64,000 nucleotides of DNA from Actinoplanes flavus (GCF_017592555.1 NZ_JAGFNS010000004.1:167471-231470); one strand, 5' to 3'; counted from the first letter of the stretch, positions 1 through 8,631 are shown. Program-made: numbers and translations. Notes: a model not told the origin generated them from the letters alone.

Positions 1-1
1 G

Positions 2-433
2 CTGCCGGACGACCTGCCCCCGGCCGAGGCGCTGCACCGGCTCGTGACCATCTCCGGTGGGTTCGCCGAGGACCGGCCACCGGACCCGGCCATGCTCGCG
101 GCGGCGCGGTGGCTGGATGACCCGCACACACAGGTTCACGACCTCAGCGCGCGGCTGGACATCGGCGACCGCCAGTTGCGGCGCCGGTTCACCGCGGCGG
201 TCGGCTACGGGCCGAAGGTCCTGCACCGGGTGCTGCGATTCCGCCGTTTCCTGGACCTGTTGGACTCGGCGGGCGGCCTCGGTGAACTCGCGGTCCGGGC
301 CGGTTACGTGGATCAGGCCCACCTCAGCCGGGAAACCGTGGCCCTCGCCGGGCTGCCGCCGGCCGCGCTCGCCCGGACCGTCAAGGCGCGTGGGAAGCAA
401 CCTGTGCAGGCGGTTGACTCTCCCACCGTGTGA
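2..433 (+). CDS. AraC-type transcriptional regulator, 5'-truncated by the window edge
   Basis: Reading frame 2 is open to the left edge, so only the C-terminal part is visible (about 143 residues). It carries an AraC-type double helix-turn-helix: the first HTH lies around LSARLDIGDRQLRRRFTAAV, followed by GYGPKVLHRVLRFRRFL, a variant of the usual GxSPKxLxRxxRFxR signature, and a second helix pair near ELAVRAGYVDQAHLSRE. The effector domain lies outside the window. Its stop overlaps the GTG of the next gene, suggesting co-transcription. Target genes cannot be deduced. An ATG at 44 is internal and is probably not the start. Confidence 0.75.
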   Translation: MPDDLPPAEALHRLVTISGGFAEDRPPDPAMLAAARWLDDPHTQVHDLSARLDIGDRQLRRRFTAAVGYGPKVLHRVLRFRRFLDLLDSAGGLGELAVRAGYVDQAHLSRETVALAGLPPAALARTVKARGKQPVQAVDSPTV

Positions 434-1365
434 GGCGCCAGCCTGGGTCTGTGACTGACTACATCGGATCCGGTCCCTACTGTTACGCCAACTCGCTGGC
501 CATGATGCTCGGCGCCGGAGCGCCATCGCCGTCGACGATCGAGGTGCTGACCGGCTCGCCGTTCGGCTTCGAGATCCTCGGCGGAGGCCTACCCCTCTTC
601 GATCCGTACGGGTGGGATCCGGACCGTGGTCTGGACGACGCGATCGCCCTGCTCGGCTGGACGTGCGAACGCGCCGGCGCCGAGGACGACGAGCAGGCAC
701 TCGCCAGGCTGCGAGACGCGTTGGAGGCCGGGCCGGTGCTGGCCGGACCGGTGGAGTTCGGCCTGCTCCGGCACCTGCCGGGGATGACCGGCCCGATCGG
801 GTCGGACCACTTCGTCGCGGTGCTGGAGATCGACGGCGACCTGGTGCGCTTCCACGACCCGCACGGCTGCCCCTACGCGACCCTGCCGGTGCCCGACTTC
901 CTGGCCAGCTGGCGTGCCGACACCATCGGTTACCGATCCACGGCGTACACGATGCGAAGCTCTTTCCGGCGGGTCCGGGAGGTCGCCGCCGACGATGCGC
1001 TGCGCGCGAGCCTGCCCGCAGCGGCGGCCTGGCTGCGTGGCCGCGACCTCCCGGTTCCCGCCGGGACGCTCGGGGGAGCACCCGGCGTGCTCCTGCTCGC
1101 CGACCAGGTGGCCGAGGGCCTGAAGCCCGAGGTGCGGGATCACCTGGCCCACTTCGCGATCCGGGTGGGCGCACGGCGGCTCGCCGATGCGGCCGCCGTG
1201 CTCACCCGGCTCGGCCACCCCGCGGCCGCCGCGGTCGCCACCCGGCAGGCGCGGCTGGTCGGAGCGCTCCAGCGGGACATCGTGGCCGGCGACATGAAGC
1301 CCGCCGCCGCGACGTTGCGGCTGCTGGCGCCGACCTATGCGGAGCTGGCCGAGGCGTTGTCCTGA
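430..1365 (+). CDS. BtrH N-terminal-like / C39-peptidase-like protein
   Basis: A 311-residue protein with an N-terminal papain-like fold signature, GPYCYANSLAMMLG, in which the Cys is the presumed nucleophile. A later SDHFVAVLEIDGD and FHDPHGCPY supply the His/Asp-type positions seen in C39 peptidases and in BtrH-like acyltransferases of butirosin biosynthesis. The C-terminal half is helical, with no recognised domain. GTG 430 overlaps the upstream AraC stop; GTG 451 is an alternative that starts just before the conserved YIGSGPYCYA. No biosynthetic neighbours are present, so the substrate is unknown. It ends 7 bp from the convergent LLM gene. Confidence 0.6.
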   Translation: MRRQPGSVTDYIGSGPYCYANSLAMMLGAGAPSPSTIEVLTGSPFGFEILGGGLPLFDPYGWDPDRGLDDAIALLGWTCERAGAEDDEQALARLRDALEAGPVLAGPVEFGLLRHLPGMTGPIGSDHFVAVLEIDGDLVRFHDPHGCPYATLPVPDFLASWRADTIGYRSTAYTMRSSFRRVREVAADDALRASLPAAAAWLRGRDLPVPAGTLGGAPGVLLLADQVAEGLKPEVRDHLAHFAIRVGARRLADAAAVLTRLGHPAAAAVATRQARLVGALQRDIVAGDMKPAAATLRLLAPTYAELAEALS

Positions 1366-1372
1366 CCGGGCG

Positions 1373-2239
1373 TCAGAACACGATGCCGGCCAGGGCCTCC
1401 ACCTGGGCGGGATCCTCGCCGTAGCAGTAGAACACCAGCTCGTCGGCGCCGAAGTCGCGGTAGGCGGCCACCGTGTCGGCGATCTGGGCCGGATCGGAGA
1501 GCGGCCGCCCCCAGTCGGAGCGGCCGGTGAAGGCGTAGTAGCCGGCGATGGCCCGGCTCGCCTGTTCGACGGTGGCGGCCGGGCCGACGGCCACGTTGAT
1601 CTGGCAGACCAGACGTGGCCGGCCGGCCCGGCCGGCCGCCTCCCATTCCTCGTTGACCGCCTCCACGAGCGGGCCCGCCCAGGTGAGCGGGGCGGCGCAG
1701 AGGAAGCCGTCGGCGTGTGCCGCGATGCGCCGCAGCGCGGGACGGGCGAAGCCGCCGATGAGGATCTGCGGGCCGGTCGGGGTGAGCGGGCGCGGCCCGA
1801 TGGGCGAGCCGCCGTACGGCTGACCCTGCCAGATGCGGCGGAGGGCGGGCAGCTGTTCGTCGAGTGCCCGCCCGCGCCGGTTCAGCGGGGTGCCGGCGGC
1901 CAGGTGGTCGTCCTCCCGCCCGCCGACACCGATGCCGAGCACGAACCGCCCACCGGACATCCGGTCGAGGGTGGCGACCTGCTTGGCCAGCAGGGCGGTC
2001 TGCCGCAGCGGGCCGAGCAGCACCTCGGTCTGCAACCGGATGCGGGTGGTCGCGCCGGCCAGGGCGGCCAGCGTGATCAGCGGTTCGGGATTGTCGAAGG
2101 TGAGACGGTCCAGCAGGGCGAGGCTGTCGAAGCGGTGGGCTTCCGCCGACCGGGCCCAGTCGAGCAGGCGGGCCGGTGCGCTGATGGGAAGGCCGAGGCC
2201 GAAATCCATGGAACTCTCCGTGCGGTAGGCAGCGAACAT
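1373..2239 (-). CDS. LLM-class (luciferase-like) F420- or FMN-dependent oxidoreductase
   Basis: A roughly 288-residue TIM-barrel oxidoreductase. It begins MDFGLGLPISAPARLLDWAR a few residues in and contains family landmarks such as LDRMSGGRFVLGIGVG and the ILIGGF strand. Actinobacterial members of this size mostly use coenzyme F420, but flavin use cannot be excluded. The start was chosen at ATG 2239 because it is preceded, 9 nt away, by a near-perfect Shine-Dalgarno AGGAGGT; ATG 2209 lies closer to the conserved N-terminus but has a weaker site (GGAG). It lies downstream of the VOC gene on the same strand, 88 bp away. The substrate is unknown. Confidence 0.8.
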   Translation of the reverse strand: MFAAYRTESSMDFGLGLPISAPARLLDWARSAEAHRFDSLALLDRLTFDNPEPLITLAALAGATTRIRLQTEVLLGPLRQTALLAKQVATLDRMSGGRFVLGIGVGGREDDHLAAGTPLNRRGRALDEQLPALRRIWQGQPYGGSPIGPRPLTPTGPQILIGGFARPALRRIAAHADGFLCAAPLTWAGPLVEAVNEEWEAAGRAGRPRLVCQINVAVGPAATVEQASRAIAGYYAFTGRSDWGRPLSDPAQIADTVAAYRDFGADELVFYCYGEDPAQVEALAGIVF

Positions 2240-2327
2240 CGAGTCGCCACCTCCTCCCCGCGCTTCGGGCGGAGTCCCTGGCCCGTCTGCGACGTGTCTC
2301 CTGGGCCGGGAAGCGGAGTTCCGGTGA

Positions 2328-2675
2328 CTATACCCTGGCCACGCAGAACTCGTTGCCCGACGGATCACGCAGCACCGTCCAGCGGACGCCGTACTCGTCG
2401 TGGTCGCCCTCGTGGGTCGCGCCGAGATCGAGCAACCGCTTGACCTCCGCCTCGTGGTCGTCCGAGGAGAAGTCGAGATGGCAGCGGTTCTTCGCCGCCT
2501 TCGATTCGCCGACCTGCAAGAACATCAGAGTGGGGCCGGCGTCCGCGGACCCGATGGTGGCGTGGAACCGGTTGGCGCCGTCGTCGACCGGCCGGTCCAG
2601 CGCGCGCGACCAGAATCCGGCCAGCTCGGCGGCGTCGGCGCAGTCGAATGTGATGTTCTCCAGCTTGAGCATCAT
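2328..2675 (-). CDS. VOC-family (glyoxalase/bleomycin-resistance-like) protein
   Basis: A compact 115-residue protein of the vicinal oxygen chelate superfamily (Glyoxalase_6 type). It has the opening LENITFDCADAAELAGFWSR, a central CHLDFSSDD with the typical metal-ligand His region, and the closing RDPSGNEFCVA. Its ATG overlaps the stop of the MerR regulator gene by four bases, so the two are translationally coupled, and the regulator may control this gene. Members range from lyases and dioxygenases to drug-binding proteins; nothing in the sequence fixes which. Confidence 0.82.
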   Translation of the reverse strand: MMLKLENITFDCADAAELAGFWSRALDRPVDDGANRFHATIGSADAGPTLMFLQVGESKAAKNRCHLDFSSDDHEAEVKRLLDLGATHEGDHDEYGVRWTVLRDPSGNEFCVARV

Positions 2676-3451
2676 TCCTCCGTCAGGTGTAGTGGCCAGC
2701 AGATCTCGGTGCGATAGGCGTCCTCGGTCACCCCGTCGCCCGGCCCGAGCAGGTAGGACTCCCGGACCGGCCCGGCGATGGCCAGCCCGGTCCCGGCCAG
2801 CCAGGCGCCCAGCGACCGGTAGCCGGTGACCATCTCCCGGTACGGGCCGGTGAACTCGGTGACCGCGAACCGTCCGCCCGGCAGCAGGGTCGGCCCGTCC
2901 GCGGCGGGCATGTAGGCGGTCACCGGCACCGGCTCGTCCCGGTACTCGGCCGGGAACACGGCGCCCGGCGGCCCCACCGCGGTGACGGCCGTGAGCTGCC
3001 GGTACGCCTCGCCGAGGAACCCGGCGAAGTCGTTCTCGGCCACCTCCCGGGTGATGGTGAACGCGCGGACCGGCGGCAGGATCCGCTCGGTGACCGCCGC
3101 CGGGGTCACCATCTCCGGCGCGTCCAACAGCTCACCGGTGGTGCGCAGCACCCGTTCCACGTGGGCCGCCCGGTCCAGCATCCGGTCCCGGTGCTCGGCC
3201 AGCAGCCGCCGGGTGACCTCCGGATCCCGGGCGGCCAGGATCTCCCGGATCGCGGCCAGCGGCACATCCAGCTCCCGCAGGTGCCGGATCACCGCCGCGT
3301 CCCCGAACTGGGCGACCCGGTAGCCGCGGTACCCGGTGCGCGGGTCGACCACGGCCGGTTCCAACAGCCCCGACTCGTGGTAGGCCCGCAGTGTGTTAGC
3401 CGAGATCAGCGTCGCCCGGGAGAACGCGCCGATCGGCAGGAGTCCGTCCAT
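2672..3451 (-). CDS. MerR-family regulator with GyrI-like effector-binding domain
   Basis: 259 residues. The N-terminal winged helix has the pattern IGAFSRATLISANTLRAYHE...GLLEP...GYRGY, although the usual Tyr-Tyr of MerR proteins is changed (RAYHESG). A coiled-coil dimerisation helix follows near residues 80-105, then a C-terminal GyrI-like domain that in BmrR-type regulators binds amphipathic drugs. It is the first gene of a unit with the VOC gene (4-bp overlap). Regulation of that gene by a small hydrophobic ligand is an inference from domain type and coupling. Confidence 0.8.
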   Translation of the reverse strand: MDGLLPIGAFSRATLISANTLRAYHESGLLEPAVVDPRTGYRGYRVAQFGDAAVIRHLRELDVPLAAIREILAARDPEVTRRLLAEHRDRMLDRAAHVERVLRTTGELLDAPEMVTPAAVTERILPPVRAFTITREVAENDFAGFLGEAYRQLTAVTAVGPPGAVFPAEYRDEPVPVTAYMPAADGPTLLPGGRFAVTEFTGPYREMVTGYRSLGAWLAGTGLAIAGPVRESYLLGPGDGVTEDAYRTEICWPLHLTEE

Positions 3452-3508
3452 GCCGCCCAGTCTCGACCTTCACCCGGGGCGAAGGTCAAACACCGGAGAA
3501 GGCGGCTT

Positions 3509-4225
3509 TCAGACGGCCGGCACGCCGAGCCGGTCGAGCAGGTGCCGCCGCAGCCCGCCGAAGCCGGGATCGTCCTGGTGGCGCGGGCGGGGAAGGCCGA
3601 TCGGCAGCTCCTCGGCGATCCGCCCGCCCTCGAGGACGAGGGCCCGGTCGGCCAGCAGCAGCGCCTCGTCCACGTCGTGGGTGACCAGCAGGGCGGCGAA
3701 ACCGTGCCGGTCCCGCAGGCGTTGCAGCAGCTGTTGCATCCGCAGCCGGGTCAGCGCGTCGAGGGCGCCGAACGGCTCGTCCAGCAGCAGCAGTTCCGGC
3801 TCGCGGACCAGGGCGCGGGCGACCGCCACCCGCTGGGACTGGCCGCCGGACAGTTCGGCCGGCCAGGCGTCACCGCGGTCGCCGAGGCCCACCTCGGTGA
3901 GGGCGGCGAGCGCACGGGCCCGGGCGCCCGCGCCGGGCAGGCCGAGCGCCACGTTGTCGGCGACCCGTTTCCACGGCAGCAGCCGGTGTTCCTGGAAGAC
4001 GACGCCGTAGTGGTCGGGGACGACGATGTCGCCGGTGGCCTCCGGATCGAGGCCGGCCAGTGCGCGCAGCAGGGTGCTCTTGCCGGAGCCGCTGCCGCCG
4101 AGCAGCGCGACCACCTCGCCGCGGCCGACGGTGAGGTCGGCGCCGTCCAGGACGACCGCGTCGCCGAAGGCCCGGCGCAGGCCGGTGACCCGTACCGTCA
4201 GGTCGCCTGCAGGCCGCGTCGCCAT
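3509..4225 (-). CDS. ssuB: Alkanesulfonate ABC transporter ATP-binding protein
   Basis: 238 residues. Walker A GGSGSGKST is at residues 43-51, the signature is LSGGQSQRVAVARAL, and Walker B runs straight into LLLLDEPFGALD, with H-loop VTHDVDEAL. The Q-loop reads VVFQEHRLLPW, characteristic of the SsuB/TauB/NrtD group. ATG 4225 overlaps the 3' end of the permease gene by 28 bp; upstream in-frame codons are shadow sequence inside ssuC. It is the last gene of the five-gene minus-strand operon, energising sulfonate import at the inner face of the membrane. Confidence 0.9.
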   Translation of the reverse strand: MATRPAGDLTVRVTGLRRAFGDAVVLDGADLTVGRGEVVALLGGSGSGKSTLLRALAGLDPEATGDIVVPDHYGVVFQEHRLLPWKRVADNVALGLPGAGARARALAALTEVGLGDRGDAWPAELSGGQSQRVAVARALVREPELLLLDEPFGALDALTRLRMQQLLQRLRDRHGFAALLVTHDVDEALLLADRALVLEGGRIAEELPIGLPRPRHQDDPGFGGLRRHLLDRLGVPAV

Positions 4226-5019
4226 GCGAGGGTCCTCCGTTCCGCGATCCGGATCAGGGTGTCGGAGAGCAGGCCGAGAACCGCGTAGACGAGCAGGCCG
4301 AAGACGACCACGTCGGTCTGCGCGAACTCGCGGGCCTCCATCATCAGGAAGCCGATGCCGGTCTGGGCGTTGACCTGCTCGCCGACGACCAGGCTGAGCC
4401 ATCCGGCGCCGATCGCCAGCCGCAGCCCGAGGAACAGCGACGGCAGGGCGCCGGGCAGGACCACGTGCCGCAGCCGCTCCCACTGGTTGAGCCCACAGGT
4501 CTTGGCGGCCTCGACGAGTCGCTGGTCGATGTCGCGGATCCCGGCGTACGTGTTGAAGTAGAGCGGGAAGAAGCTGCCCAGCGCGACCAGGCTGATCTTC
4601 AGCTCCTCGCCGATGCCGACCCAGATGATCAGCAGTGGCACGAGTCCGAGGTGAGGCAGCATTCTGGCCATCTGCACGGGCGGGTCGATGGCGTTGTCGC
4701 CGACGCGCAGCAGGGCGGCGGTGGCGGCCAGCGCCACGGCCAGGGTGCCGCCGATCAGCAGTCCGACGGCGGCCCGGGTCAGCGAGTCGAGCAGGTGTTC
4801 GCTGAGCTGTCCCTCGGTGGCCAGCCGCCAGCCGGTTCGCGCGACCAGGCTGGGGGCGGGCACCTTCTCCTCGGGCAGGACGCCGGTGCGGGCGGCGGTC
4901 TCCCAGACCGCCAGCAGCACGAGCGGACTGATCAGCCGGTGCCAGCGCCGCGGCCCGCGGGTGCGCCGCCGCAGCGGTGTCCGGCTGCGCAGGGCGGGCG
5001 GGTCGGCGACCGCGGTCAC
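4198..5019 (-). CDS. ssuC: Alkanesulfonate ABC transporter permease
   Basis: 273-residue BPD-type integral membrane permease of the SsuC/TauC/NrtB group, with about six hydrophobic segments. The EAA loop is recognisable as EAAKTCGLNQWERLRHVVLPGALPS, preceded by YFNTYAGIRDID. GTG 5019 was chosen because it overlaps the stop of the substrate-binding protein gene by 4 bp (GTGA); the much longer open frame upstream is antisense-like shadow. It forms the channel with ssuB as motor and ssuA as receptor. Confidence 0.9.
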   Translation of the reverse strand: MTAVADPPALRSRTPLRRRTRGPRRWHRLISPLVLLAVWETAARTGVLPEEKVPAPSLVARTGWRLATEGQLSEHLLDSLTRAAVGLLIGGTLAVALAATAALLRVGDNAIDPPVQMARMLPHLGLVPLLIIWVGIGEELKISLVALGSFFPLYFNTYAGIRDIDQRLVEAAKTCGLNQWERLRHVVLPGALPSLFLGLRLAIGAGWLSLVVGEQVNAQTGIGFLMMEAREFAQTDVVVFGLLVYAVLGLLSDTLIRIAERRTLAWRRGLQAT

Positions 5020-5966
5020 AGCAGGGCCTCGTTGAACTGCTCGTCGATGCGTTCGGCGATCTTGACCTGGACCGGGATGAGGCCGAGCTTGGTGAAACCG
5101 TCGGCGATGGCCTGGAGCTCGGCGCCGATCTCCGGGGTGATCGGGGCGAGCGGTTTGGCGCTGCGGGCCAGGGCGCGGGTGGTGGTCGGTTCGTCGATCT
5201 TCAGCTCGGGGGAGAGGATCTTCGCGCGTTCGGCCGGGTTGGCGATGCCCCAGTCGGTGGTGGCCCGGTATTTGGCGAGGAACGTGCGGATCAGGTCGGT
5301 CTTGCCGGTGACCGCCTCCGGGGCGGCCAGCAGGTATTCGCGGTTGTTGGCGAGGTTGGTGGCGTCCGCCAGGATCTGGACACCGGGCTGTTCGGCGAGC
5401 GCGAAGTACGGGTCCCAGATGATCCACGCGTCGACCTGACCGGCGTCGAAGGCGGGGCGGCCCTCGGCGGGTTTCAGGTACTTCACGTTGATGTCGTCGA
5501 TCGTCAGGTTGGCCTGTTCGAGCAACTTGACGAGTAGCCAGTTCACGTTGGAACCCTTGTTGAGCGCCACCGTCTTGCCCTTGAGGTCGGCGAACGTCTT
5601 GTACCCCTTGTCGGCCTTGACCAGCACGGCTTCACCCTGGGGGACCGGCTCGCTGGTACCGATGATCTTGAAGTTGATCTTGCCGGCGGCGGCGAAGATG
5701 GGCGGCGCCTCGCCGGTCTGGCCGATGTCGATGGCGCCGGCCTTGAGCGCCTCGGTGAGCGCCGGCCCGCTCTCGAACAGTGACCATTCCGCGTCGGGTG
5801 CGTCCCCGCGCGCCTTGGACAGGCTCAGCCCGCCGAAACGCTGGTAGCCGATGCGCAGCTTCCCGGGGGCGCTGTCGGCGCTCGCGCCGGATTCCGTCCC
5901 GCCGCAGCCGGCGAGAAACGCGGCGCCGGCGGCGCCGATCAGGAGACGACGGCGAGAGGTGGGCAT
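5016..5966 (-). CDS. ssuA: Aliphatic sulfonate-binding lipoprotein
   Basis: 316 residues. A twin-Arg-like N-terminus (TSRRRLLIGAAG) leads into the lipobox FLAGC with Cys 21, so it is probably a lipid-anchored receptor. The mature part shows the SsuA/TauA pattern: RIGYQRFGGLSLSKA near the N-terminus, QTGEAPPIFAAAGK, and VDAWIIWDPYFALAE in the second lobe. It lies 15 bp after the flavin reductase gene and overlaps the permease gene by 4 bp. Family knowledge predicts binding of alkanesulfonates under sulfate limitation; exact specificity is not visible. Confidence 0.9.
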   Translation of the reverse strand: MPTSRRRLLIGAAGAAFLAGCGGTESGASADSAPGKLRIGYQRFGGLSLSKARGDAPDAEWSLFESGPALTEALKAGAIDIGQTGEAPPIFAAAGKINFKIIGTSEPVPQGEAVLVKADKGYKTFADLKGKTVALNKGSNVNWLLVKLLEQANLTIDDINVKYLKPAEGRPAFDAGQVDAWIIWDPYFALAEQPGVQILADATNLANNREYLLAAPEAVTGKTDLIRTFLAKYRATTDWGIANPAERAKILSPELKIDEPTTTRALARSAKPLAPITPEIGAELQAIADGFTKLGLIPVQVKIAERIDEQFNEALL

Positions 5967-5981
5967 GGGGAGATCTCCTTT

Positions 5982-6491
5982 TCAGCGGTACGGGGAAACG
6001 CGCCCGAATCCGGAACGGTGGAACACGAGTGGCCCGCCGTTCTGGTCCGTGCTGTGGTCGGCGGCGTGCAGGCGCAGAAGCACGATGGTGTGGTCGCCGG
6101 CCGTCACCTCGCGGTAGATGGAGCAGTCGAACCGGGCGAGCCCGTCGTCGATGGTCACCGCGCCGGTGCCGGTGGCCGACACGGCCGCGCCGTCGAACCG
6201 GTGCTCGACCGGCCCGGCGAGCCGCCGGCACAGCTCGCCGTGGTGGGCCGCCAGCACGGTGACCCCGAGGTGGCCCGCCCGGCGCAGGTCGGGCCACGTC
6301 TTCGAGGAGTTGGCGATGGACACCGACACCAGTGGCGGCTCCAGGCTCACCGAGGTGAACGAGCTGGCGGCCAGGCCCACCAGGATCCCGTCGACGGCCG
6401 CGGCAACGGCCACCACGCCACTGGGGAAGACCCCGAACGCCTGACGTAGGCGTACCGGATCGAGGTCCTGATCGGTGGTGAAGGAGGTCAC
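5982..6491 (-). CDS. Flavin reductase (HpaC/NTAB type) partnering SsuD
   Basis: 169 residues, flavin-reductase-like domain (PF01613 type): LRQAFGVFPSGVVAVAA at the N-terminus, AASSFTSVSLEPPLVSVSI in the flavin-binding region and YREVTAGDHTIVLLRL near the end. GTG 6491 overlaps the ssuD stop by 4 bp. Its position implies that it supplies reduced FMN to the monooxygenase. It is not homologous to the NADPH-FMN reductase SsuE of E. coli, so the operon uses a substitute reductase. Assignment of FMN rather than FAD is inference. Confidence 0.88.
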   Translation of the reverse strand: MTSFTTDQDLDPVRLRQAFGVFPSGVVAVAAAVDGILVGLAASSFTSVSLEPPLVSVSIANSSKTWPDLRRAGHLGVTVLAAHHGELCRRLAGPVEHRFDGAAVSATGTGAVTIDDGLARFDCSIYREVTAGDHTIVLLRLHAADHSTDQNGGPLVFHRSGFGRVSPYR

Positions 6492-7642
6492 CGCACGGCT
6501 CGTCCCACGGCGGCGAACGGCACGGTGGGGCTGCTGCGGCGGCGTGGCCGTTCGTCCTTCCACAGCCCGCGTTCGGCCAGGATCGGCAGGACGCCCTCGC
6601 CGAACCAGTAGGCGCCCTCCAGATGCGGGTACGCCGACAGCACGAACTCCTCGATGCCGAGCGCCGCGTATTCGGCGATCCGGTCGGCGACCTGCTCGTG
6701 GCTGCCGACCAGGGCGGTGCCGGCGCCGCCGCGGACCAGGCCGACCCCGGCCCACACGTTGGGGTAGATCTCCAGGTCGGTGGTCGTGCCGTCATGCAGG
6801 TCCAGCATCCGTTTCTGGCCCTCCGACTCGGACAGCCGCAGCCCGGCCTGGACCTTGGCGATCGTCTCCGGCGAGATCCCGGCGAGCAGCCGGGCGGCCT
6901 CGGCCCACGCCTCCTCGGCGGTGTCGCGGGTGATGGTGTGCATCCGGATGCCGAACCGGACCGTCCGGCCCTGCTCGGCGGCCAGACCGCGAATCCAGGC
7001 GATCTTCTCGGCCACCGCGGCGGGCGGCTCACCCCAGGTGAGGTAGACGTCGGCGTGTTTGGCCGCGACGATCCCGGCGGCCGGCGACGAACCGCCGAAG
7101 TAGATGTCCGGAACCGGATCGGGGATCTGGCTGAGGGTGGCCGCGTCGACCGACAGGTGCTCGCCCCGGAAATCGACGGTCTCACCGGCCCACAGCCGGC
7201 GCACGATCGTCAGGAACTCGTCGCAGCGGCGGTAGCGGGCGTCCTTGTCCAGGAAGTCGCCGTACATCCGCTGCTCGTGACTCTCCCCGCCGGTGACGAC
7301 GTTGAGCAGCAACCGGCCGCCGGACATGTTCTGGAAGGTTCCGGCCATCTGCGCGGCCAGGAACGGGGAGACCACGCCGGGCCGGAAGGCGACCAGGAAC
7401 TTGAGGCGCTCGGTGGTCTGGCTGAGCATCGCGGTGCTCAGCCAGGCGTCCTCGCACCAGGCGCCGGTCGGGGTGAGGGCGGCGGTGAAGCCGTTGTCCT
7501 CGGCGGCGCGGGCCACCTGGGTGAGGTAGGCGACGTCGGCGGGACGGCCGGAGCCGCCGGCGGCCACGCCGTGGCCGCCGCCGACGACATGCCGTCCGTC
7601 GCCGCCGTTGGTGGGCAGGAACCAGTGGAACGTGAGAGACAT
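6488..7642 (-). CDS. ssuD: FMNH2-dependent alkanesulfonate monooxygenase
   Basis: 384 residues, matching the usual SsuD length of about 380. It opens MSLTFHWFLPTNGGDGR and has the family segments GAWCEDAWLSTAML, LLLNVVTGGESHEQRMYGDF and YFGGSSPAAGIVAAKHADVY. It belongs to the bacterial luciferase fold; known members cleave C-S bonds of alkanesulfonates, releasing sulfite. It is the first gene of the ssuD-reductase-A-C-B operon, preceded by a GAAAGGG ribosome site and a leader inverted repeat. Position after the LysR gene suggests sulfur-responsive control. Confidence 0.92.
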   Translation of the reverse strand: MSLTFHWFLPTNGGDGRHVVGGGHGVAAGGSGRPADVAYLTQVARAAEDNGFTAALTPTGAWCEDAWLSTAMLSQTTERLKFLVAFRPGVVSPFLAAQMAGTFQNMSGGRLLLNVVTGGESHEQRMYGDFLDKDARYRRCDEFLTIVRRLWAGETVDFRGEHLSVDAATLSQIPDPVPDIYFGGSSPAAGIVAAKHADVYLTWGEPPAAVAEKIAWIRGLAAEQGRTVRFGIRMHTITRDTAEEAWAEAARLLAGISPETIAKVQAGLRLSESEGQKRMLDLHDGTTTDLEIYPNVWAGVGLVRGGAGTALVGSHEQVADRIAEYAALGIEEFVLSAYPHLEGAYWFGEGVLPILAERGLWKDERPRRRSSPTVPFAAVGRAVR

Positions 7643-7676
7643 GCGAGCCCTTTCAACGCAATACCTATAGGCTCGC
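7643..7676 (-). promoter_or_regulatory. Leader inverted repeat in front of ssuD
   Basis: GCGAGCC at 7643-7649, directly abutting the ssuD ATG, pairs exactly with GGCTCGC at 7670-7676. The 20-nt loop contains the ribosome site GAAAGGG and the octamer palindrome CCTATAGG (7664-7671). In RNA this 7-bp stem would sequester the start region, or in DNA it could be a protein site. Function is inference. Confidence 0.35.
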
Positions 7677-7734
7677 TAGATTTTGTGGGTCAGGCAAGTC
7701 CGGCGGTGACCGGAGACGCCGAACACCCCTTCGG

Positions 7735-8631
7735 CTACGTCGAACGGGCGAGCCGCACGATGGTCTCCTCGAAGTCCAGGATCGCCGGCGGCACCCGGTC
7801 GAACCGGCGCCGCAACAGCACCATCGTCACCGGCGGCACCTCCTCGGCCAGCGGCCGCAGGGTGATCAGCCCGGCCTGTTCGAGGGGGTCGCCGGCGATG
7901 CTGTAGTCCGGCAGGATGGCCGGGCCGGTGCCGCTGGCCACCAGCGACTTGCCCATCTCGGCGCCGTCCGCCGAATAGGTCTCCGGCGGCGGATCGCCAT
8001 CGAACAGCCGCTGCGCGAGCCGGTGCATCAGATATCCCGGCCGCATCCCCACGAAGGCGCGGGCACGCAGGTCGTCGACGCTGATCCGGGCCTTGGCGGC
8101 GAGCGGGTCGTCGGTGCGGCAGCAGACCGCCGGCGTCCCGTGCAGCAGCGTCGTCCGGTGTAGGGCCGCCGGGAGGTCGTCACCCGGGAAGACGTTCACC
8201 AGGCCGACGTCGAGGCGGCCCTCCAGCAGGCCCTCCTCGATCTCCGGCTGGAACATCGTGGCGACGTCCACCGACGTGTTCGGGTGCCCGGCGCCGAACT
8301 CGCGGACCGTCGGCACCAGCAGCACCGACGTGCCGGCGTTGACCGTGCCGACCCGGATCGCCCGGCTGGTCCGTGCGTGATCGCGGGCGGCCGCCTTGAG
8401 TTGCGTCACCCCGGCCAGAATCTCGGTCATCAACGGCAACAGGTCACGGCCCTCGCGGCTCACGCGCGCCCCGGACCGGTGGCGCTCCAGCAGGGGTACG
8501 CCGAGTTCGCGCTCCAGGGTGCTGATCGCCTCACTGAGCGCCGACTGTGACACGTGCAGGTGCTCCCCGGCGCGGCGCAGAGACCCGTGACGAATCACCG
8601 CCGTCAGGTACTCCAGCTGTTCGAACCGCAC
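7735..8631 (-). CDS. LysR-family transcriptional regulator
   Basis: 298 residues. N-terminal winged HTH: RFEQLEYLTAVIRHGSLRRA, then HVSQSALSEAISTLERELGVPLLER, the standard LysR recognition region. The C-terminal effector lobe begins around AIRVGTVNAGTSVLL. GTG 8631 places the HTH at residue 1-60 as usual; the longer open frame upstream is shadow. It sits 92 bp upstream of ssuD on the same strand and could read through. LysR proteins of the CysB/Cbl kind control sulfonate use in other bacteria, so control of the ssu operon is likely but inferred. Confidence 0.85.
   Translation of the reverse strand: MRFEQLEYLTAVIRHGSLRRAGEHLHVSQSALSEAISTLERELGVPLLERHRSGARVSREGRDLLPLMTEILAGVTQLKAAARDHARTSRAIRVGTVNAGTSVLLVPTVREFGAGHPNTSVDVATMFQPEIEEGLLEGRLDVGLVNVFPGDDLPAALHRTTLLHGTPAVCCRTDDPLAAKARISVDDLRARAFVGMRPGYLMHRLAQRLFDGDPPPETYSADGAEMGKSLVASGTGPAILPDYSIAGDPLEQAGLITLRPLAEEVPPVTMVLLRRRFDRVPPAILDFEETIVRLARST

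Noticed and set aside
3161..4288. 375-codon plus-strand frame
   Set aside because: Antisense to MerR and ssuB, both with clear motifs; product is Gln/Gly/Arg-rich shadow.
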